This document shows positions 43,949 through 53,126 of a DNA stretch of 64,000 nucleotides, piece by piece. The position numbers were made by a program, and so were the translations under genes. The stretch comes from Marinobacter salexigens (GTDB taxonomy: Bacteria > Pseudomonadota > Gammaproteobacteria > Pseudomonadales > Oleiphilaceae): contig NZ_JAHKPV010000001.1 in NCBI RefSeq assembly GCF_018860765.1, positions 423,594 to 487,593 of the forward strand. The letters run 5' to 3'. Below the pieces are notes generated by a model that was not told where the DNA came from, searched no databases, and saw nothing but the letters and a program-made list of their open reading frames with translations. Within the stretch, counting starts at the first letter, position 1, and every line of letters starts with the position of its first letter.

Positions 43949-45673
43949 ATGGATCCAATGCTCACTCTGGTCGGTGCTCTGATGCTTGTCATCAGCATCC
44001 TCTTGAGCCCGCTCTCCAGTCGAGTAGGCATGCCTGTACTGCTCATATTTCTGGCAGTAGGCATGATGATGGGCAAAGATGGTCCCGGCGGCATTGAATT
44101 CGACGACTTTCAACTCTCTTTTCTTGTGGCCAGTTTGGCGCTGGGCGTGATTTTGCTTGATGGCGGAATGCGTACCCGGGCAGAAACCTTCCGGGTAGGC
44201 CTTAAGCCAGCCATGCTGCTTGCGACAGTTGGCGTTGCCATTACCGCTCTGGGCTCTGCGCTTGTCGCCTGGCTGGTTTTCGATTTGAGCTGGATGACCG
44301 CATTATTGGTAGGTGCCATCATTTCATCCACCGATGCGGCGGCAGTATTTTCATTGCTGCAGGGTCGTGGGCTGCACCTAAATGAACGGGTTAGTGCCAC
44401 TCTGGAAATTGAATCCGGCAGTAACGACCCCATGGCGATCTTCCTTACGCTGATGATGGTAACCCTAATTGCCAACGACGGTGATCATGCCATTCAAGAC
44501 TCGCTGATTTTGCTGTTCAAACAGTTCAGCATTGGTGGTATTGGTGGTGTCGTTGGCGGCTATTTAATTTCGGAACTGACCAACCGCATTCGCCTTACGC
44601 CCTCGCTCTATCCTCTTCTGGTAGTGGCCGCAGGCATTCTTTTGTTCTCTGTTATTAACCTGTTCGGCGGCAGCGGATTCTTGGCTATATACCTCTGCGG
44701 TGTAGTGATCGGTAACCGCAAGGTCCGGATGATGCCGATGATTCTGCAGGTGCACGACGGCTTGGCATGGCTGGCTCAGCTATGCCTGTTCCTCATCCTT
44801 GGCTTATTGGTTAATCCGTCCGACCTACTGCCCCTTGCGGGAAGTGGTCTGGTTCTAGCGCTGGCCCTGATTTTCGTGATCCGGCCGATAACCGTTATGG
44901 CCACTATCTGGCCTTTCGGTTTTAACCGCAGGGAGCTGGGCTTTATCAGCTGGGTAGGCCTGCGCGGTGCCGTACCGATTGTACTGGCTCTGTTCCCAAT
45001 TATAGCTGGTCTTCCGGAGGCGCAACTGGTGTTTCATGCCGCCTTTTTTATTGTGCTGGTTTCCTTACTGGTTCAAGGCACCACTATCACCCCGCTTGCG
45101 CGCTTGCTGCGCTTGGAAATTCCCGCAAACGGCGAGCCGTTTCGCCGATTGCCGCTGGATGCTCCCGCCGCTGGTGATCACGAACTGATGCTGTTCCCCC
45201 TACGGGGCGAGAACTGGGAGACACCAAGAGTGCTGGGCCAGCTGCGGTTTCCGGAAAACACAGCCGTTGCCGGGGTGTTCCGCAACCGGGTTTGTCTGCA
45301 GCCAGAGGCTGACTTGGAAGTGTCCAGTGGCGACATGGTGGCCATGTTTGCCACGCCCAGCGTAATGAAGGAACTGGGCAAATCGCTCAGCGGGCGCCAC
45401 ACGCCCAAATATTTGGCTGAAAGAGCCTTCTTCGGGGACTTCGTGCTCAATGGCGATGCGCTACTTGGCGATGTGGAACAAGTTTATGGCATCGAATTTG
45501 ATGAACTGTCGCCGAATTTGTCTTTGGCCGAATGCTTTGCAAAACGCACCAAGGGCCACCCGGTGATTGGCGATACCGTTGTCCTAGGTCCGGTTACACT
45601 GGTCGCAAGGGCTACAGAAGCAGACCAAGTAACCAAGGTTGGCCTAAAAATGGATAAATCGCAAAATGTGTGA
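43949..45673 (+). CDS. nhaP2: Potassium/proton antiporter, CvrA/NhaP2 type
   Basis: Membrane protein of 574 residues. The first ~390 residues form the 12-13-helix CPA1 exchanger domain with the ion-site region SSTDAAAVFSLL and ESGSNDPMAIFLT. It is followed by a TrkA-C-like domain (~400-480; PEADLEVSSGDMVAMF) and a CorC/HlyC-like domain at the end. This three-part plan is specific to NhaP2/CvrA, which exports K+ for protons. It suits a salt-adapted cell. No partner gene adjoins it. Confidence 0.92.
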   Translation: MDPMLTLVGALMLVISILLSPLSSRVGMPVLLIFLAVGMMMGKDGPGGIEFDDFQLSFLVASLALGVILLDGGMRTRAETFRVGLKPAMLLATVGVAITALGSALVAWLVFDLSWMTALLVGAIISSTDAAAVFSLLQGRGLHLNERVSATLEIESGSNDPMAIFLTLMMVTLIANDGDHAIQDSLILLFKQFSIGGIGGVVGGYLISELTNRIRLTPSLYPLLVVAAGILLFSVINLFGGSGFLAIYLCGVVIGNRKVRMMPMILQVHDGLAWLAQLCLFLILGLLVNPSDLLPLAGSGLVLALALIFVIRPITVMATIWPFGFNRRELGFISWVGLRGAVPIVLALFPIIAGLPEAQLVFHAAFFIVLVSLLVQGTTITPLARLLRLEIPANGEPFRRLPLDAPAAGDHELMLFPLRGENWETPRVLGQLRFPENTAVAGVFRNRVCLQPEADLEVSSGDMVAMFATPSVMKELGKSLSGRHTPKYLAERAFFGDFVLNGDALLGDVEQVYGIEFDELSPNLSLAECFAKRTKGHPVIGDTVVLGPVTLVARATEADQVTKVGLKMDKSQNV

Positions 45674-45781
45674 CCAGCTCATCGGATAGCCATAAAAGTT
45701 AACAAAACCCCTTAACATCTAGCGCATCGGTTATGTTATAAACGGTTCTGCGCAAAGATTAATCATTGGTAAGTTAAGGTT

Positions 45782-46342
45782 ATGGCTATTCCTCGTTTAT
45801 TAACTCGCTGCTTTTTGGCTTTTTTTATAGCTTTGAGCCTTCCCGTCTACGGTTCTGAGTTGCTTGCCAGAGCGGATACCCGCATGCCGGTCATCGAGGA
45901 ATCTCCCGCCGACTCCTTGGTGGTAAACCGGGTATTGGTTAAAAAAGGGCAACGCCGACTTTATCTGATGAACGGTGAGGAAATCGTACGTAGCTATCGT
46001 ATATCGCTTGGAGATAACCCTGAGGGACATAAACTCTATGAGGGCGACGAACGCACGCCTGAAGGCGACTACACCCTTGACTGGCGCAATTCCAGTAGTG
46101 ATTTTTACAAATCCATCCATATTTCCTACCCCAGTGCCTTAGATCGTGAGATGGCTGAAAACTGGGGTTTGGACCCTGGCGGCAGTATTATGATTCACGG
46201 TCTGCCCAATGGGGCAGGCGATATGGCGTTTGCCTATACAGGTTTGGATTGGACCAACGGTTGTATTGCCGTCAACAATCAGGAAATGGATGAAATCTGG
46301 CAACTGGTTAACGATGGCACCCCAATACGCATCATCCCCTGA
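45782..46342 (+). CDS. L,D-transpeptidase family protein
   Basis: Secreted protein of 186 residues with a signal peptide (~22 residues, ending near VYGS). The YkuD domain covers residues ~50-185, with HGLPNG and the catalytic DWTNGCIAV cysteine near 160. It resembles the YafK-type small L,D-transpeptidases, which act on peptidoglycan or cut lipoprotein attachments. The substrate bond is unknown. Located upstream of an alanine-zipper lipoprotein, with a 200-base gap. Confidence 0.88.
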   Translation: MAIPRLLTRCFLAFFIALSLPVYGSELLARADTRMPVIEESPADSLVVNRVLVKKGQRRLYLMNGEEIVRSYRISLGDNPEGHKLYEGDERTPEGDYTLDWRNSSSDFYKSIHISYPSALDREMAENWGLDPGGSIMIHGLPNGAGDMAFAYTGLDWTNGCIAVNNQEMDEIWQLVNDGTPIRIIP

Positions 46343-46545
46343 GTACCTCCCCCATGACACAAGCATTAAGTTGTTGTCACAACCTAAGAAAATTTACGTA
46401 TACTTAGTTAACATTTCCGCTCAGAGTGTTTTACACTGTTTCACGACTCCGGTAGTCAACGCCTATCGGGCCGAAGCTGACAGGAAGTCGTTTTAACTGA
46501 CTTTCGGATTAACAGGAAATAACTCGACCAATAAGGGGATTTACA

Positions 46546-46827
46546 ATGCGTAAACTGACGATCGCCGGAATCGCACTGGCTACCGCTCTAACTGCAGGCT
46601 GTGCAACTAGCGACCAGGGCGCTCTTGACGAAGCCAATGCAACTGCTAACTCTGCCGAGCAATCTGCAGACAAAGCAATGAACACCGCTAACAGTGCCGC
46701 CAGCGCCGCGCGTTCCGCGCAGCAAACTGCCGACCGTGCTCTGGCAGCAGCGAAAGCAGCTCAGAAGTCTGCTGACGAAGCAAACGAGCGCGCCAAGCGT
46801 ATGCTCGACCGTGCCAGCAAGAAGTAA
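46546..46827 (+). CDS. Alanine-zipper outer-membrane lipoprotein (Lpp/OprI-like)
   Basis: Lipoprotein of 93 residues. The signal peptide ends in LTAGCAT, a lipobox with the acylated cysteine at residue 19. The mature part is an alanine-rich coiled coil with heptad spacing (ANSAEQSADKAMNTANSAASAARSAQQ), ending in KK, as in Lpp and OprI, where the terminal lysine is joined to peptidoglycan. A strong terminator follows, as expected for a highly expressed gene. L,D-transpeptidases at 45782 and 47730 are candidates for its attachment. Confidence 0.92.
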   Translation: MRKLTIAGIALATALTAGCATSDQGALDEANATANSAEQSADKAMNTANSAASAARSAQQTADRALAAAKAAQKSADEANERAKRMLDRASKK

Positions 46828-46848
46828 GATTTGAGCTGAAGCACTACG

Positions 46849-46878
46849 AAAAAAGGCCGGGAACCCCGGCCTTTTTTT
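46849..46878 (+). terminator. Strong rho-independent terminator of the lipoprotein gene
   Basis: Stem AAAAAAGGCCGGG / CCCGGCCTTTTTTT with a tight loop and a T-run of seven, 21 bases after the stop. Confidence 0.9.
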
Positions 46879-46930
46879 ATGACACTACCTTTTGAAGCAC
46901 TCCCTCACTAGGGTGATTTCGAAGGACGTG

Positions 46931-47683
46931 TTAGAACACTTTAGCAAGCAGAGAAACCGGTAAGCGCCGGATTAGGAAACCGATGGGCGCCCAAGGCCAG
47001 ATAGGAACAAAGCTCTCGCTTTTACCGGATTCAATGGCCTTCACCATGGCTTTACAACCGGTTTGTGCGTCCACAATGAAAGGTGCCTTCTTTACCTTCT
47101 CATTGATTGCCGTTTTGATGTAGCCCGGATACAGCGTTGTCACCTTGATGGGTGATTTCGCCTTTTTCAGCTCAATCCGCAAACCTTCTGAAAGCGCCGC
47201 TAGGCCCACCTTGGTGGCTGCGTAGGTGTTCACGTTACCCGGCATGCCACGAACAGCTGTGACTGACGACACGGTAACCAAATGCCCCCGGTTTTGCTCG
47301 CGAAAAATCTCCATAGCCGCCTCCATTTGCGCTAAGGCGGCAACGAAGTTGGTTTCTGCGGTTTGGCGGTTGGCGTTAAACGCACCTGTACCCAAAGGTT
47401 GACCCTTGCCAATACCAGCGTTAACAATCACCTTGTCAAGAGTGCCAAGTTCCTGCTGAAAGGCTCGGAAAACCTCGAAATTCTGTTCGTGGTTGTTCAC
47501 ATCGAGAGCACGAACACTGATGACAATCTGAGGGTATTTGACCGCCAGCTCATCACGTAAGGCTTCCAGCCGTTCGGTACGACGAGCACACAGCGCCAGA
47601 TTATCACCTCTGGCCGCAAATTCACGGGCCATGCCCTCACCAAGCCCGGAACTGGCTCCGGTGATCAGTATGGTGCGCTTCAT
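46931..47683 (-). CDS. Short-chain dehydrogenase/reductase
   Basis: NAD(P)-binding protein of 250 residues: TGASSGLG at residues 8-15, VNAGIG near 90, SSVTAV near 140 and YAATKVG (YxxxK) near 155. ARRTERL after the second strand suggests NADP. The C-terminal ~25 residues are hydrophobic and basic (PIWPWAPIGFLIRRLPVSLLAKVF), which may attach it to the membrane. The ATG at 47683 follows AGGAG. It is 47 bases downstream of an L,D-transpeptidase gene on the same strand. Confidence 0.9.
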   Translation of the reverse strand: MKRTILITGASSGLGEGMAREFAARGDNLALCARRTERLEALRDELAVKYPQIVISVRALDVNNHEQNFEVFRAFQQELGTLDKVIVNAGIGKGQPLGTGAFNANRQTAETNFVAALAQMEAAMEIFREQNRGHLVTVSSVTAVRGMPGNVNTYAATKVGLAALSEGLRIELKKAKSPIKVTTLYPGYIKTAINEKVKKAPFIVDAQTGCKAMVKAIESGKSESFVPIWPWAPIGFLIRRLPVSLLAKVF

Positions 47684-47729
47684 GGATTCTCCTGTTTTAT
47701 TATTGTCTAGAAATAGGGCGGCCGCAGTA

Positions 47730-48776
47730 TCAGAAATACAATTGCTGTTCCGGTTCTTCCGATGGAGGACGTTGTTTATCGTTTGGTGTTTTATCCGATG
47801 CCAGCCGTGAAACTTGCTCGCCAACCATAGCCGGGATCCCGTTCGCTTGATCTACAGCCAGCTCAATCGCCTTGCGTTGCACCTCTACACCCGGATATTT
47901 CTGGCGGAAGGCTTCTACTTCCAGAGTTACTTCACCCCAGAGGCGATCCCTATCCTGTTGACTGTAATCTTCGTGGGGGCGGTGAACTTCAAGCCAAACC
48001 TCGCCCTCGGAAAGGCCCATCTTTACAGGGTCGTTCACAATTTGAACCGAAGTACCCTTAGCAACCTGATAGACAAAACGGGATATGTCTTCGTTGTACA
48101 TGCGGAAACAGCCATGGCTAACCGGCATACCAACACCAAACCGCTTGTTCGTACCATGAATTAAATACCCCTTCTCACTCAGCAAAAGAGCATGGGTACC
48201 CAATGGGTTATCAGGGCCGGGCGGGATCATTCGCGGCAAAAAATCGCCAGAAGCTTCATATTCAGCGCGGATACTTTGGGGCGGGTACCACGCAGGCGAT
48301 TCAAGCGGCATAGTGACCTTTGCATCAGTCAAAGGGGACGGATTTTCAGACGTGCCGACACCAACTGGGTAAACCTGCACACCGTTTTCAGAAAAGTAGT
48401 AAAGCCGGTACTCCGCCAGATTAATCACAATGCCCTCTCGGCGGGCTTCAGGAATAACGTACTGCTGCGGCAGAGTGATCGTGGTGCCCTCTCCGGGCAG
48501 CCAGGGATCAACACCCGGGTTGGCTTTCACGAGTTCAAGATAGCCCATCGCAAGCTGGCTACCCACTTCGGCAAAGGTATCTTCGTATTGGGTGGTAAAC
48601 GCTCCCAAACGACCCGCCAAATCACCGTTGATTTTAAAGGTGGCGACTCGCGGGCTACGATCCGTTGCTGCTTCTACCGCAGTTTCTTCAGGTGTGCTGC
48701 TGGGCTTTGCGGCCCACACAGACTGCAAGGCCAATGTTCCGATTAACAGCAATGCCAAAGTTGTTTTAAAAACCAT
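47730..48776 (-). CDS. L,D-transpeptidase (ErfK/YbiS-like)
   Basis: Periplasmic protein of about 348 residues with a signal peptide (ending near VWAA), a LysM-like region (~65-125; ANPGVDPWLPGEGTTITLP) and a YkuD catalytic domain (~130-265) with HGTNKRFGVGMPVSHGCFRMYNEDI holding the active cysteine. Proteins of this plan link Lpp-type lipoproteins to peptidoglycan or form 3-3 crosslinks; the nearby alanine-zipper lipoprotein makes the former attractive. The C-terminus ends in a proline/glutamate tail. The ATG at 48776 fits the signal peptide. Confidence 0.92.
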   Translation of the reverse strand: MVFKTTLALLLIGTLALQSVWAAKPSSTPEETAVEAATDRSPRVATFKINGDLAGRLGAFTTQYEDTFAEVGSQLAMGYLELVKANPGVDPWLPGEGTTITLPQQYVIPEARREGIVINLAEYRLYYFSENGVQVYPVGVGTSENPSPLTDAKVTMPLESPAWYPPQSIRAEYEASGDFLPRMIPPGPDNPLGTHALLLSEKGYLIHGTNKRFGVGMPVSHGCFRMYNEDISRFVYQVAKGTSVQIVNDPVKMGLSEGEVWLEVHRPHEDYSQQDRDRLWGEVTLEVEAFRQKYPGVEVQRKAIELAVDQANGIPAMVGEQVSRLASDKTPNDKQRPPSEEPEQQLYF

Positions 48777-48829
48777 AAATCCTATTCCACATAAGCCTGC
48801 TTCTTTGCGTGCAGTGACAGCGGCCCATC

Positions 48830-49399
48830 TCAGGAGTTCCAGACGACCGACGAGAGAGTCACAACAGCCATCACCGCGAACAAAATGCTTGCACAAACCC
48901 GAGCGGTTGCCAGTGGCAAACGCTCCATTAACCAGTGCCCCGCCATGATAACCGGTATATTGGCCAGCAACATACCCACTGTTGTACCGATGATAACCCA
49001 GATCGTGTCGGTAAAACGGGCCGCTAGTACAACTGTAGCAATCTGCGTTTTATCGCCAATCTCCGCCAAAAAGAACATAACGGTCGTTGCCATAAAGGCA
49101 CCCATTCCCAAAAACCGAGAGTCATCGCTGTCATCTTTGTCTGGCACAAGCAACCACAAAGCGATCAACACAAAGCTCACAGCTAGAATCCAAGGTAACC
49201 AGTCTGCAGGAATCCAGACCGCCACCCAGGCTCCCAGCCAAGCCGAGAGCGCATGGTTCAAGATGGTCGCAACAAGTATGCCCAAAACAATGGGAAGGCG
49301 CTGGGTGTAGCGAGCAACAAGAAAAAGCGAGAGTAGCTGGGTTTTGTCGCCAATTTCCGCAATGGCAACGGCTACTGTTGAGATGAGAAAAGCGTCCAT
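48830..49399 (-). CDS. TMEM165/GDT1-family manganese exporter
   Basis: Membrane protein of 189 residues with six helices in two inverted halves, each carrying the metal motif E-x-G-D-K-T (AEIGDKTQLLSLF near residue 15 and AEIGDKTQIATVV near 113). This family moves Mn2+ and Ca2+; MneA-type bacterial members export Mn2+. A yybP-ykoY riboswitch lies directly upstream on the same strand, supporting manganese as signal and substrate. Confidence 0.94.
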   Translation of the reverse strand: MDAFLISTVAVAIAEIGDKTQLLSLFLVARYTQRLPIVLGILVATILNHALSAWLGAWVAVWIPADWLPWILAVSFVLIALWLLVPDKDDSDDSRFLGMGAFMATTVMFFLAEIGDKTQIATVVLAARFTDTIWVIIGTTVGMLLANIPVIMAGHWLMERLPLATARVCASILFAVMAVVTLSSVVWNS

Positions 49400-49429
49400 G
49401 GATTTTTCCGGGGCGGATAATCAGACATG

Positions 49430-49590
49430 AGACAGCCCACCTTCCGCCCTTGGAGGTGAAACTGCCTCAGGTCTTGCCAATTTCACTTAAGCCAAGTGAA
49501 ACACGGTAGCCATGGGGATGGGCCCCAAGTATGTTGACTACCGTCCGATCCGTAACCGGATGCGGAGGCTACTCCCCTGAAGAGTTGGAC
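49430..49590 (-). ncRNA. yybP-ykoY manganese riboswitch
   Basis: On the minus strand the leader contains GGGGAGTAGCC (49577-49567), followed by CCGCATCC, CGGACGGTAGTC and AACATACTTGGGGCCC, then GGCTACCG. These are the two conserved loops that form the Mn2+ site in yybP-ykoY RNAs. A hairpin TTTCACTT / AAGTGAAA (49480-49501) follows and may be part of the expression platform. Exact ends are estimates. Confidence 0.8.
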
Positions 49591-49625
49591 CATATTAGTT
49601 AATCATAACGGGCAAGGCAAACACG

Positions 49626-51020
49626 CTAAGCCCGCATGCGCCAAACCGGCAGTGCCGCAACAGCAACAAATAGGGCAACCAACCACCAAGCGGAATGGAA
49701 GGCATTGATGGTGGGCACGCCGCCGCTATGCTCACCGAACTCAATGGTCAGGGCCACTATGTTCACCCCAAATGCTCCACCCAGCTGGCGCGTAAAGTTG
49801 ATGGTACTTGAGCCCGCGCCCAGCTCTTCGGGCTCAAGCGGATTCAAGGCGCCGATCGACAAAGATGGCAACATAAACCCTATGCCTATGCGACCGAACA
49901 CTGTCCAGAGCATAAGCCAGCCGAAAGCCAAGGTAAGATTCGATAACGCAAATAGAGTCGCTGATGAGGCAAACATAGCCATTCCGAAAATAACCAGTTT
50001 GCGTGCATCACCGCCACGATCGGCCAGCTTTCCTGCCAGTGGAAATGTCATGCCCAAAACAATACCCGCGGGCAGCATCAGCAGACCCGCTTGAGTTGCT
50101 GTGTAGCCCAAAGCCGTCTGAACGTACAAGGGTATTAAGTAAGTGGAACCGAACAGGGCCAACCCGAGCGCCATAGCTCCCAGATTGGCGTACAAAAAGC
50201 TTGGCTTGCGCAGGAGAGTAACATTCACCAAAGGGTGCTTTATGCGCTTTTCGCGCAATACGAACATAACCAAAAGCACCAGTGCCAGCATTCCTTCAAT
50301 GGCAACCCGAGCTTCCTGACCCTCAAGATTCTGTAAACGGTTCAGGGCATCCAGGGAAAGCCCGACAGTGGCTCCAAGCAACACCAGACCGGGCAGATCG
50401 AATCGGTAGGGCGCTGGCCGAGAAGCTGGCGTGGGCAAAAACCGAAGCGCCATAAACACCCCGATAAAGGTGACCGGCGCCGGTGCAAACATCACAAAGC
50501 GCCAATCCAGCTGGTCAACCAGAAAACCGCCTAGAACAGGCCCAAGCGCTGGAGCCAATACAACACCCATGCCATAGATGCCCATGGCTTGGCCGCGGCG
50601 GTTACGGGGGAAAATACGGAACACTAAATACATGCCCATGGGCTGCATAAGGCCAGCCATGGCACCTTGCCCAACACGGGCTGCAATTAACTGCTCTGGC
50701 GTGTTGGCAAAGCCGCCAATCACCGAAATCAGCGTGAAGACTGCCATGGCAACCGCCAGTGTCTTGCGCACGCCGAAGTGATCAAGCAACCATGAAGACG
50801 CCAACATGGTGGTTGTCATGGCCGCAATAAACCCGGTTGCCAACCAGTGCACCTGACCCTGACGGATACCAAACTCCACCATAATTTCGTGGAGCGCTAC
50901 GTTCACCACGGTGGCACTCAATACGGTCGCAATGGTTCCCACCATTACCGTACAGACTGCTAACCACCGCCACTTCGCACCATAACGGGCCACCAGGCCC
51001 TCAACAGAATTATCACTCAA
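49626..51020 (-). CDS. DHA2-family multidrug efflux transporter (EmrB-like)
   Basis: Membrane protein of about 464 residues with 13-14 helices. The front segment TVMVGTIATVLSATVVNVALHEIMVEFG and the motif GQGAMAGLMQPMGMYLVFRIFPRNRRGQAMGIYGMGVVLAPALGPVLGGFLVD are typical DHA2/EmrB signatures. Start is uncertain: TTG at 51020 gives the family-like opening LSDNSVEG; GTG at 50993 has a better ribosome site. It begins four to five bases after the MarR stop, in the standard regulator-pump order. No EmrA-type membrane fusion gene is nearby. Confidence 0.87.
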   Translation of the reverse strand: MSDNSVEGLVARYGAKWRWLAVCTVMVGTIATVLSATVVNVALHEIMVEFGIRQGQVHWLATGFIAAMTTTMLASSWLLDHFGVRKTLAVAMAVFTLISVIGGFANTPEQLIAARVGQGAMAGLMQPMGMYLVFRIFPRNRRGQAMGIYGMGVVLAPALGPVLGGFLVDQLDWRFVMFAPAPVTFIGVFMALRFLPTPASRPAPYRFDLPGLVLLGATVGLSLDALNRLQNLEGQEARVAIEGMLALVLLVMFVLREKRIKHPLVNVTLLRKPSFLYANLGAMALGLALFGSTYLIPLYVQTALGYTATQAGLLMLPAGIVLGMTFPLAGKLADRGGDARKLVIFGMAMFASSATLFALSNLTLAFGWLMLWTVFGRIGIGFMLPSLSIGALNPLEPEELGAGSSTINFTRQLGGAFGVNIVALTIEFGEHSGGVPTINAFHSAWWLVALFVAVAALPVWRMRA

Positions 51021-51024
51021 GTGA

Positions 51025-51450
51025 CTATTTCTGCTTTTCAGCGTTATCCATGATTTTATGGAACACCTTGAGCGCAATTTCGATGTCAGCAAGGTTCACG
51101 CCATCGAGCATTTCGTCACGTAACGCATCAGCGCGGGCTGTAAGAACAGCCATAAAATCGCGGCCGGGATCAGTGAGGTGCAGCCGGCGCGCCCGGCGAT
51201 CGTTTGGACAAGCCCGGCGTTCAATTAAGCCCTGCTGTTCAAGGCTATCGAGCAAGCGCACGAGTGTAGGGTTCTCAATGGCCATCAACCCGGCCAGCTC
51301 CCGCTGAGTTAGGCCTTCACCGCCTTCCCGCAGGTAGACCATTGTGGTCCAACGCGCTTGGGTGACACCCAAATCTTTCAGGCGTTCATCCAATAGTTTG
51401 CGCCAACGACGGGTTACTCGAGCGACGGCAAAAGGGAACTGATCTTTCAT
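51025..51450 (-). CDS. MarR-family transcriptional regulator
   Basis: DNA-binding protein of about 141 residues with a winged helix (residues ~30-110; LTQRELAGLMAIENPTLVRLLDSLEQQGLIERRACPNDRRARRLHLT). The wing motif DRRARR is typical. The ATG at 51450 follows GGAG. As it precedes the efflux pump in the same operon, it most likely represses it and responds to pump substrates. Confidence 0.93.
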   Translation of the reverse strand: MKDQFPFAVARVTRRWRKLLDERLKDLGVTQARWTTMVYLREGGEGLTQRELAGLMAIENPTLVRLLDSLEQQGLIERRACPNDRRARRLHLTDPGRDFMAVLTARADALRDEMLDGVNLADIEIALKVFHKIMDNAEKQK

Positions 51451-51622
51451 AACGACTACTCCGTTCCAGGGCCGGAATCGCGATCCGCGAGTCACACAGT
51501 ACCGACCAAAAGGCTTACATTACAGGAAAGCTACCAATAGTAAGCTAACCATTGAAATAAAAACAGATGTTAAAGCAAAAACAGAATCGGGAAAAACCGA
51601 AAAGCGGGGCTGTAACCTGAAA

Positions 51623-52909
51623 TCAGCCTGTCTGACGCAAGGCTTCCTCGTTCATCTCCTCAATCTCAGGAGACTCCTGAAACTCGGTATTTCGCGGATC
51701 GAGTTCAGTTAACACAGACGACGTTTCCGGCATTGCAGGCACATAATGCTCCTGATCTTCCACCGCCACGTCTTCTGTGTAGGTAATGCGCAGAGAAGTA
51801 ATTGCAGCAAGAATCAGCAAAAACCCGGCGTTACCCAAAAACAAGCCTTTCGGACCCAGTAGATTGATCAGCTCTGCCATAACGATAGGGCCAATGACGC
51901 TGCCCACACCGTAACTGAGCAACAGCGTCGCACTGGCAGCCACAATGCGCGTGCTTTCCATACGGTCGTTGGTTATGGCGACAGAGATCGGATAAATCGT
52001 TGCCGAGAAGCCAGTGAAGGCGCCCACAAGAAGTGTGAGCAACCAAAGGTCGTCAGCGCCTGTAAAGCTAACGCCAACTGCGGCAAGGGCTGCAAAGAAA
52101 GCCACCCAGAACATTACACGGCGACGATCAAAGCGATCACACAATCGACCAAGTGGCCATGCAAGCAACATGGCTGCAACAATGGCGCTTGCCATGAATG
52201 AAGATGTTTTGGCGACATCCAACCCCATGAGCGTTGCATACACCGGCCCTAACGCATAAAAGCCTCCAATCAGCACGCCACAAATCAGAGCGCCAGCGAC
52301 ACCTGTGAACGATTCACGGGCCAGCGTGAAGAAAGAAATACGTTGAACCTGCTCGATAACCGGAGCTTCCATGCGGGTAAGCGATAAGGGAACAAGCGCC
52401 AGTGTCAGCAAAATAGCCGCTATGGAAAACGGCATGAAATTGGCCGGGTCGCCCACATTAATAATAAGCTGGCCGCCCGCCGCAGAGAGATAAAAAACAA
52501 TTTGGTAAATGGCAAACAGTGCGCCGCGGTTGCTGTTGCTGGCACGGCTGGAGAACCAGCTTTCGATAACAACAAGCACGCCCGCAATCGTAAAGCCCGA
52601 AAGCACCCGCAGGAGCGCCCAGAACACCATCGATATAGCCATTGGGTACAACAATGACGTGACGGCTGCAATCGCTGCAAAGGCTGCGAAGGCTCGTATA
52701 TGTCCCACACGTCCAATGATTTGATGTACGTATAGGGTGCCCAGAACAAAACCAATGGAATAACACACCAACACCCAACCGATAGTGTCGGGTGAAACCG
52801 ATTCAATGCTCAGGCGGATACCCAGCAGCGTCATCAGAAACGCATTTCCGCTGACCAGCAAAACAATGCTCAAAAGAAGAGCAGAAAGCGAAGCGACCAT
52901 TCGGGTCAT
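51623..52909 (-). CDS. MFS transporter
   Basis: Membrane protein of 428 residues with 12 helices and the family motif GRVGHIRAFA in loop 2-3 and its counterpart GRLCDRFDRRRVMFW in loop 8-9. The plan resembles YcaD/YfkF-type single-gene MFS transporters. The C-terminal ~50 residues are an acidic cytoplasmic tail rich in Glu and Pro. The substrate cannot be predicted. It is separated from the MarR gene by about 170 bases and is probably its own unit. Confidence 0.85.
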   Translation of the reverse strand: MTRMVASLSALLLSIVLLVSGNAFLMTLLGIRLSIESVSPDTIGWVLVCYSIGFVLGTLYVHQIIGRVGHIRAFAAFAAIAAVTSLLYPMAISMVFWALLRVLSGFTIAGVLVVIESWFSSRASNSNRGALFAIYQIVFYLSAAGGQLIINVGDPANFMPFSIAAILLTLALVPLSLTRMEAPVIEQVQRISFFTLARESFTGVAGALICGVLIGGFYALGPVYATLMGLDVAKTSSFMASAIVAAMLLAWPLGRLCDRFDRRRVMFWVAFFAALAAVGVSFTGADDLWLLTLLVGAFTGFSATIYPISVAITNDRMESTRIVAASATLLLSYGVGSVIGPIVMAELINLLGPKGLFLGNAGFLLILAAITSLRITYTEDVAVEDQEHYVPAMPETSSVLTELDPRNTEFQESPEIEEMNEEALRQTG

Positions 52910-53126
52910 GGCGGAAACTCCGGGAAATTTCTAGCTGGATATTACAACAGCACGCCGGGGCGGTGACTACTAAGCACTTCCCGTAGCCGCGAGGCGGCAC
53001 CACCATGCATCAGGCCCCGCCACAACGCGGTTTCACAAAATTTTACATTAATGTGCCGTAACAGACCGAAACACCCTTAGGAGGTAATATACAGCCATTA
53101 CTCAATGAACCCGTGAGCGTCTGGTT

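Noticed and set aside
51025-51450. MarR gene as the ectoine regulator EctR
   Set aside because: It is 34 kb away from ectA and directly coupled to an efflux pump gene.
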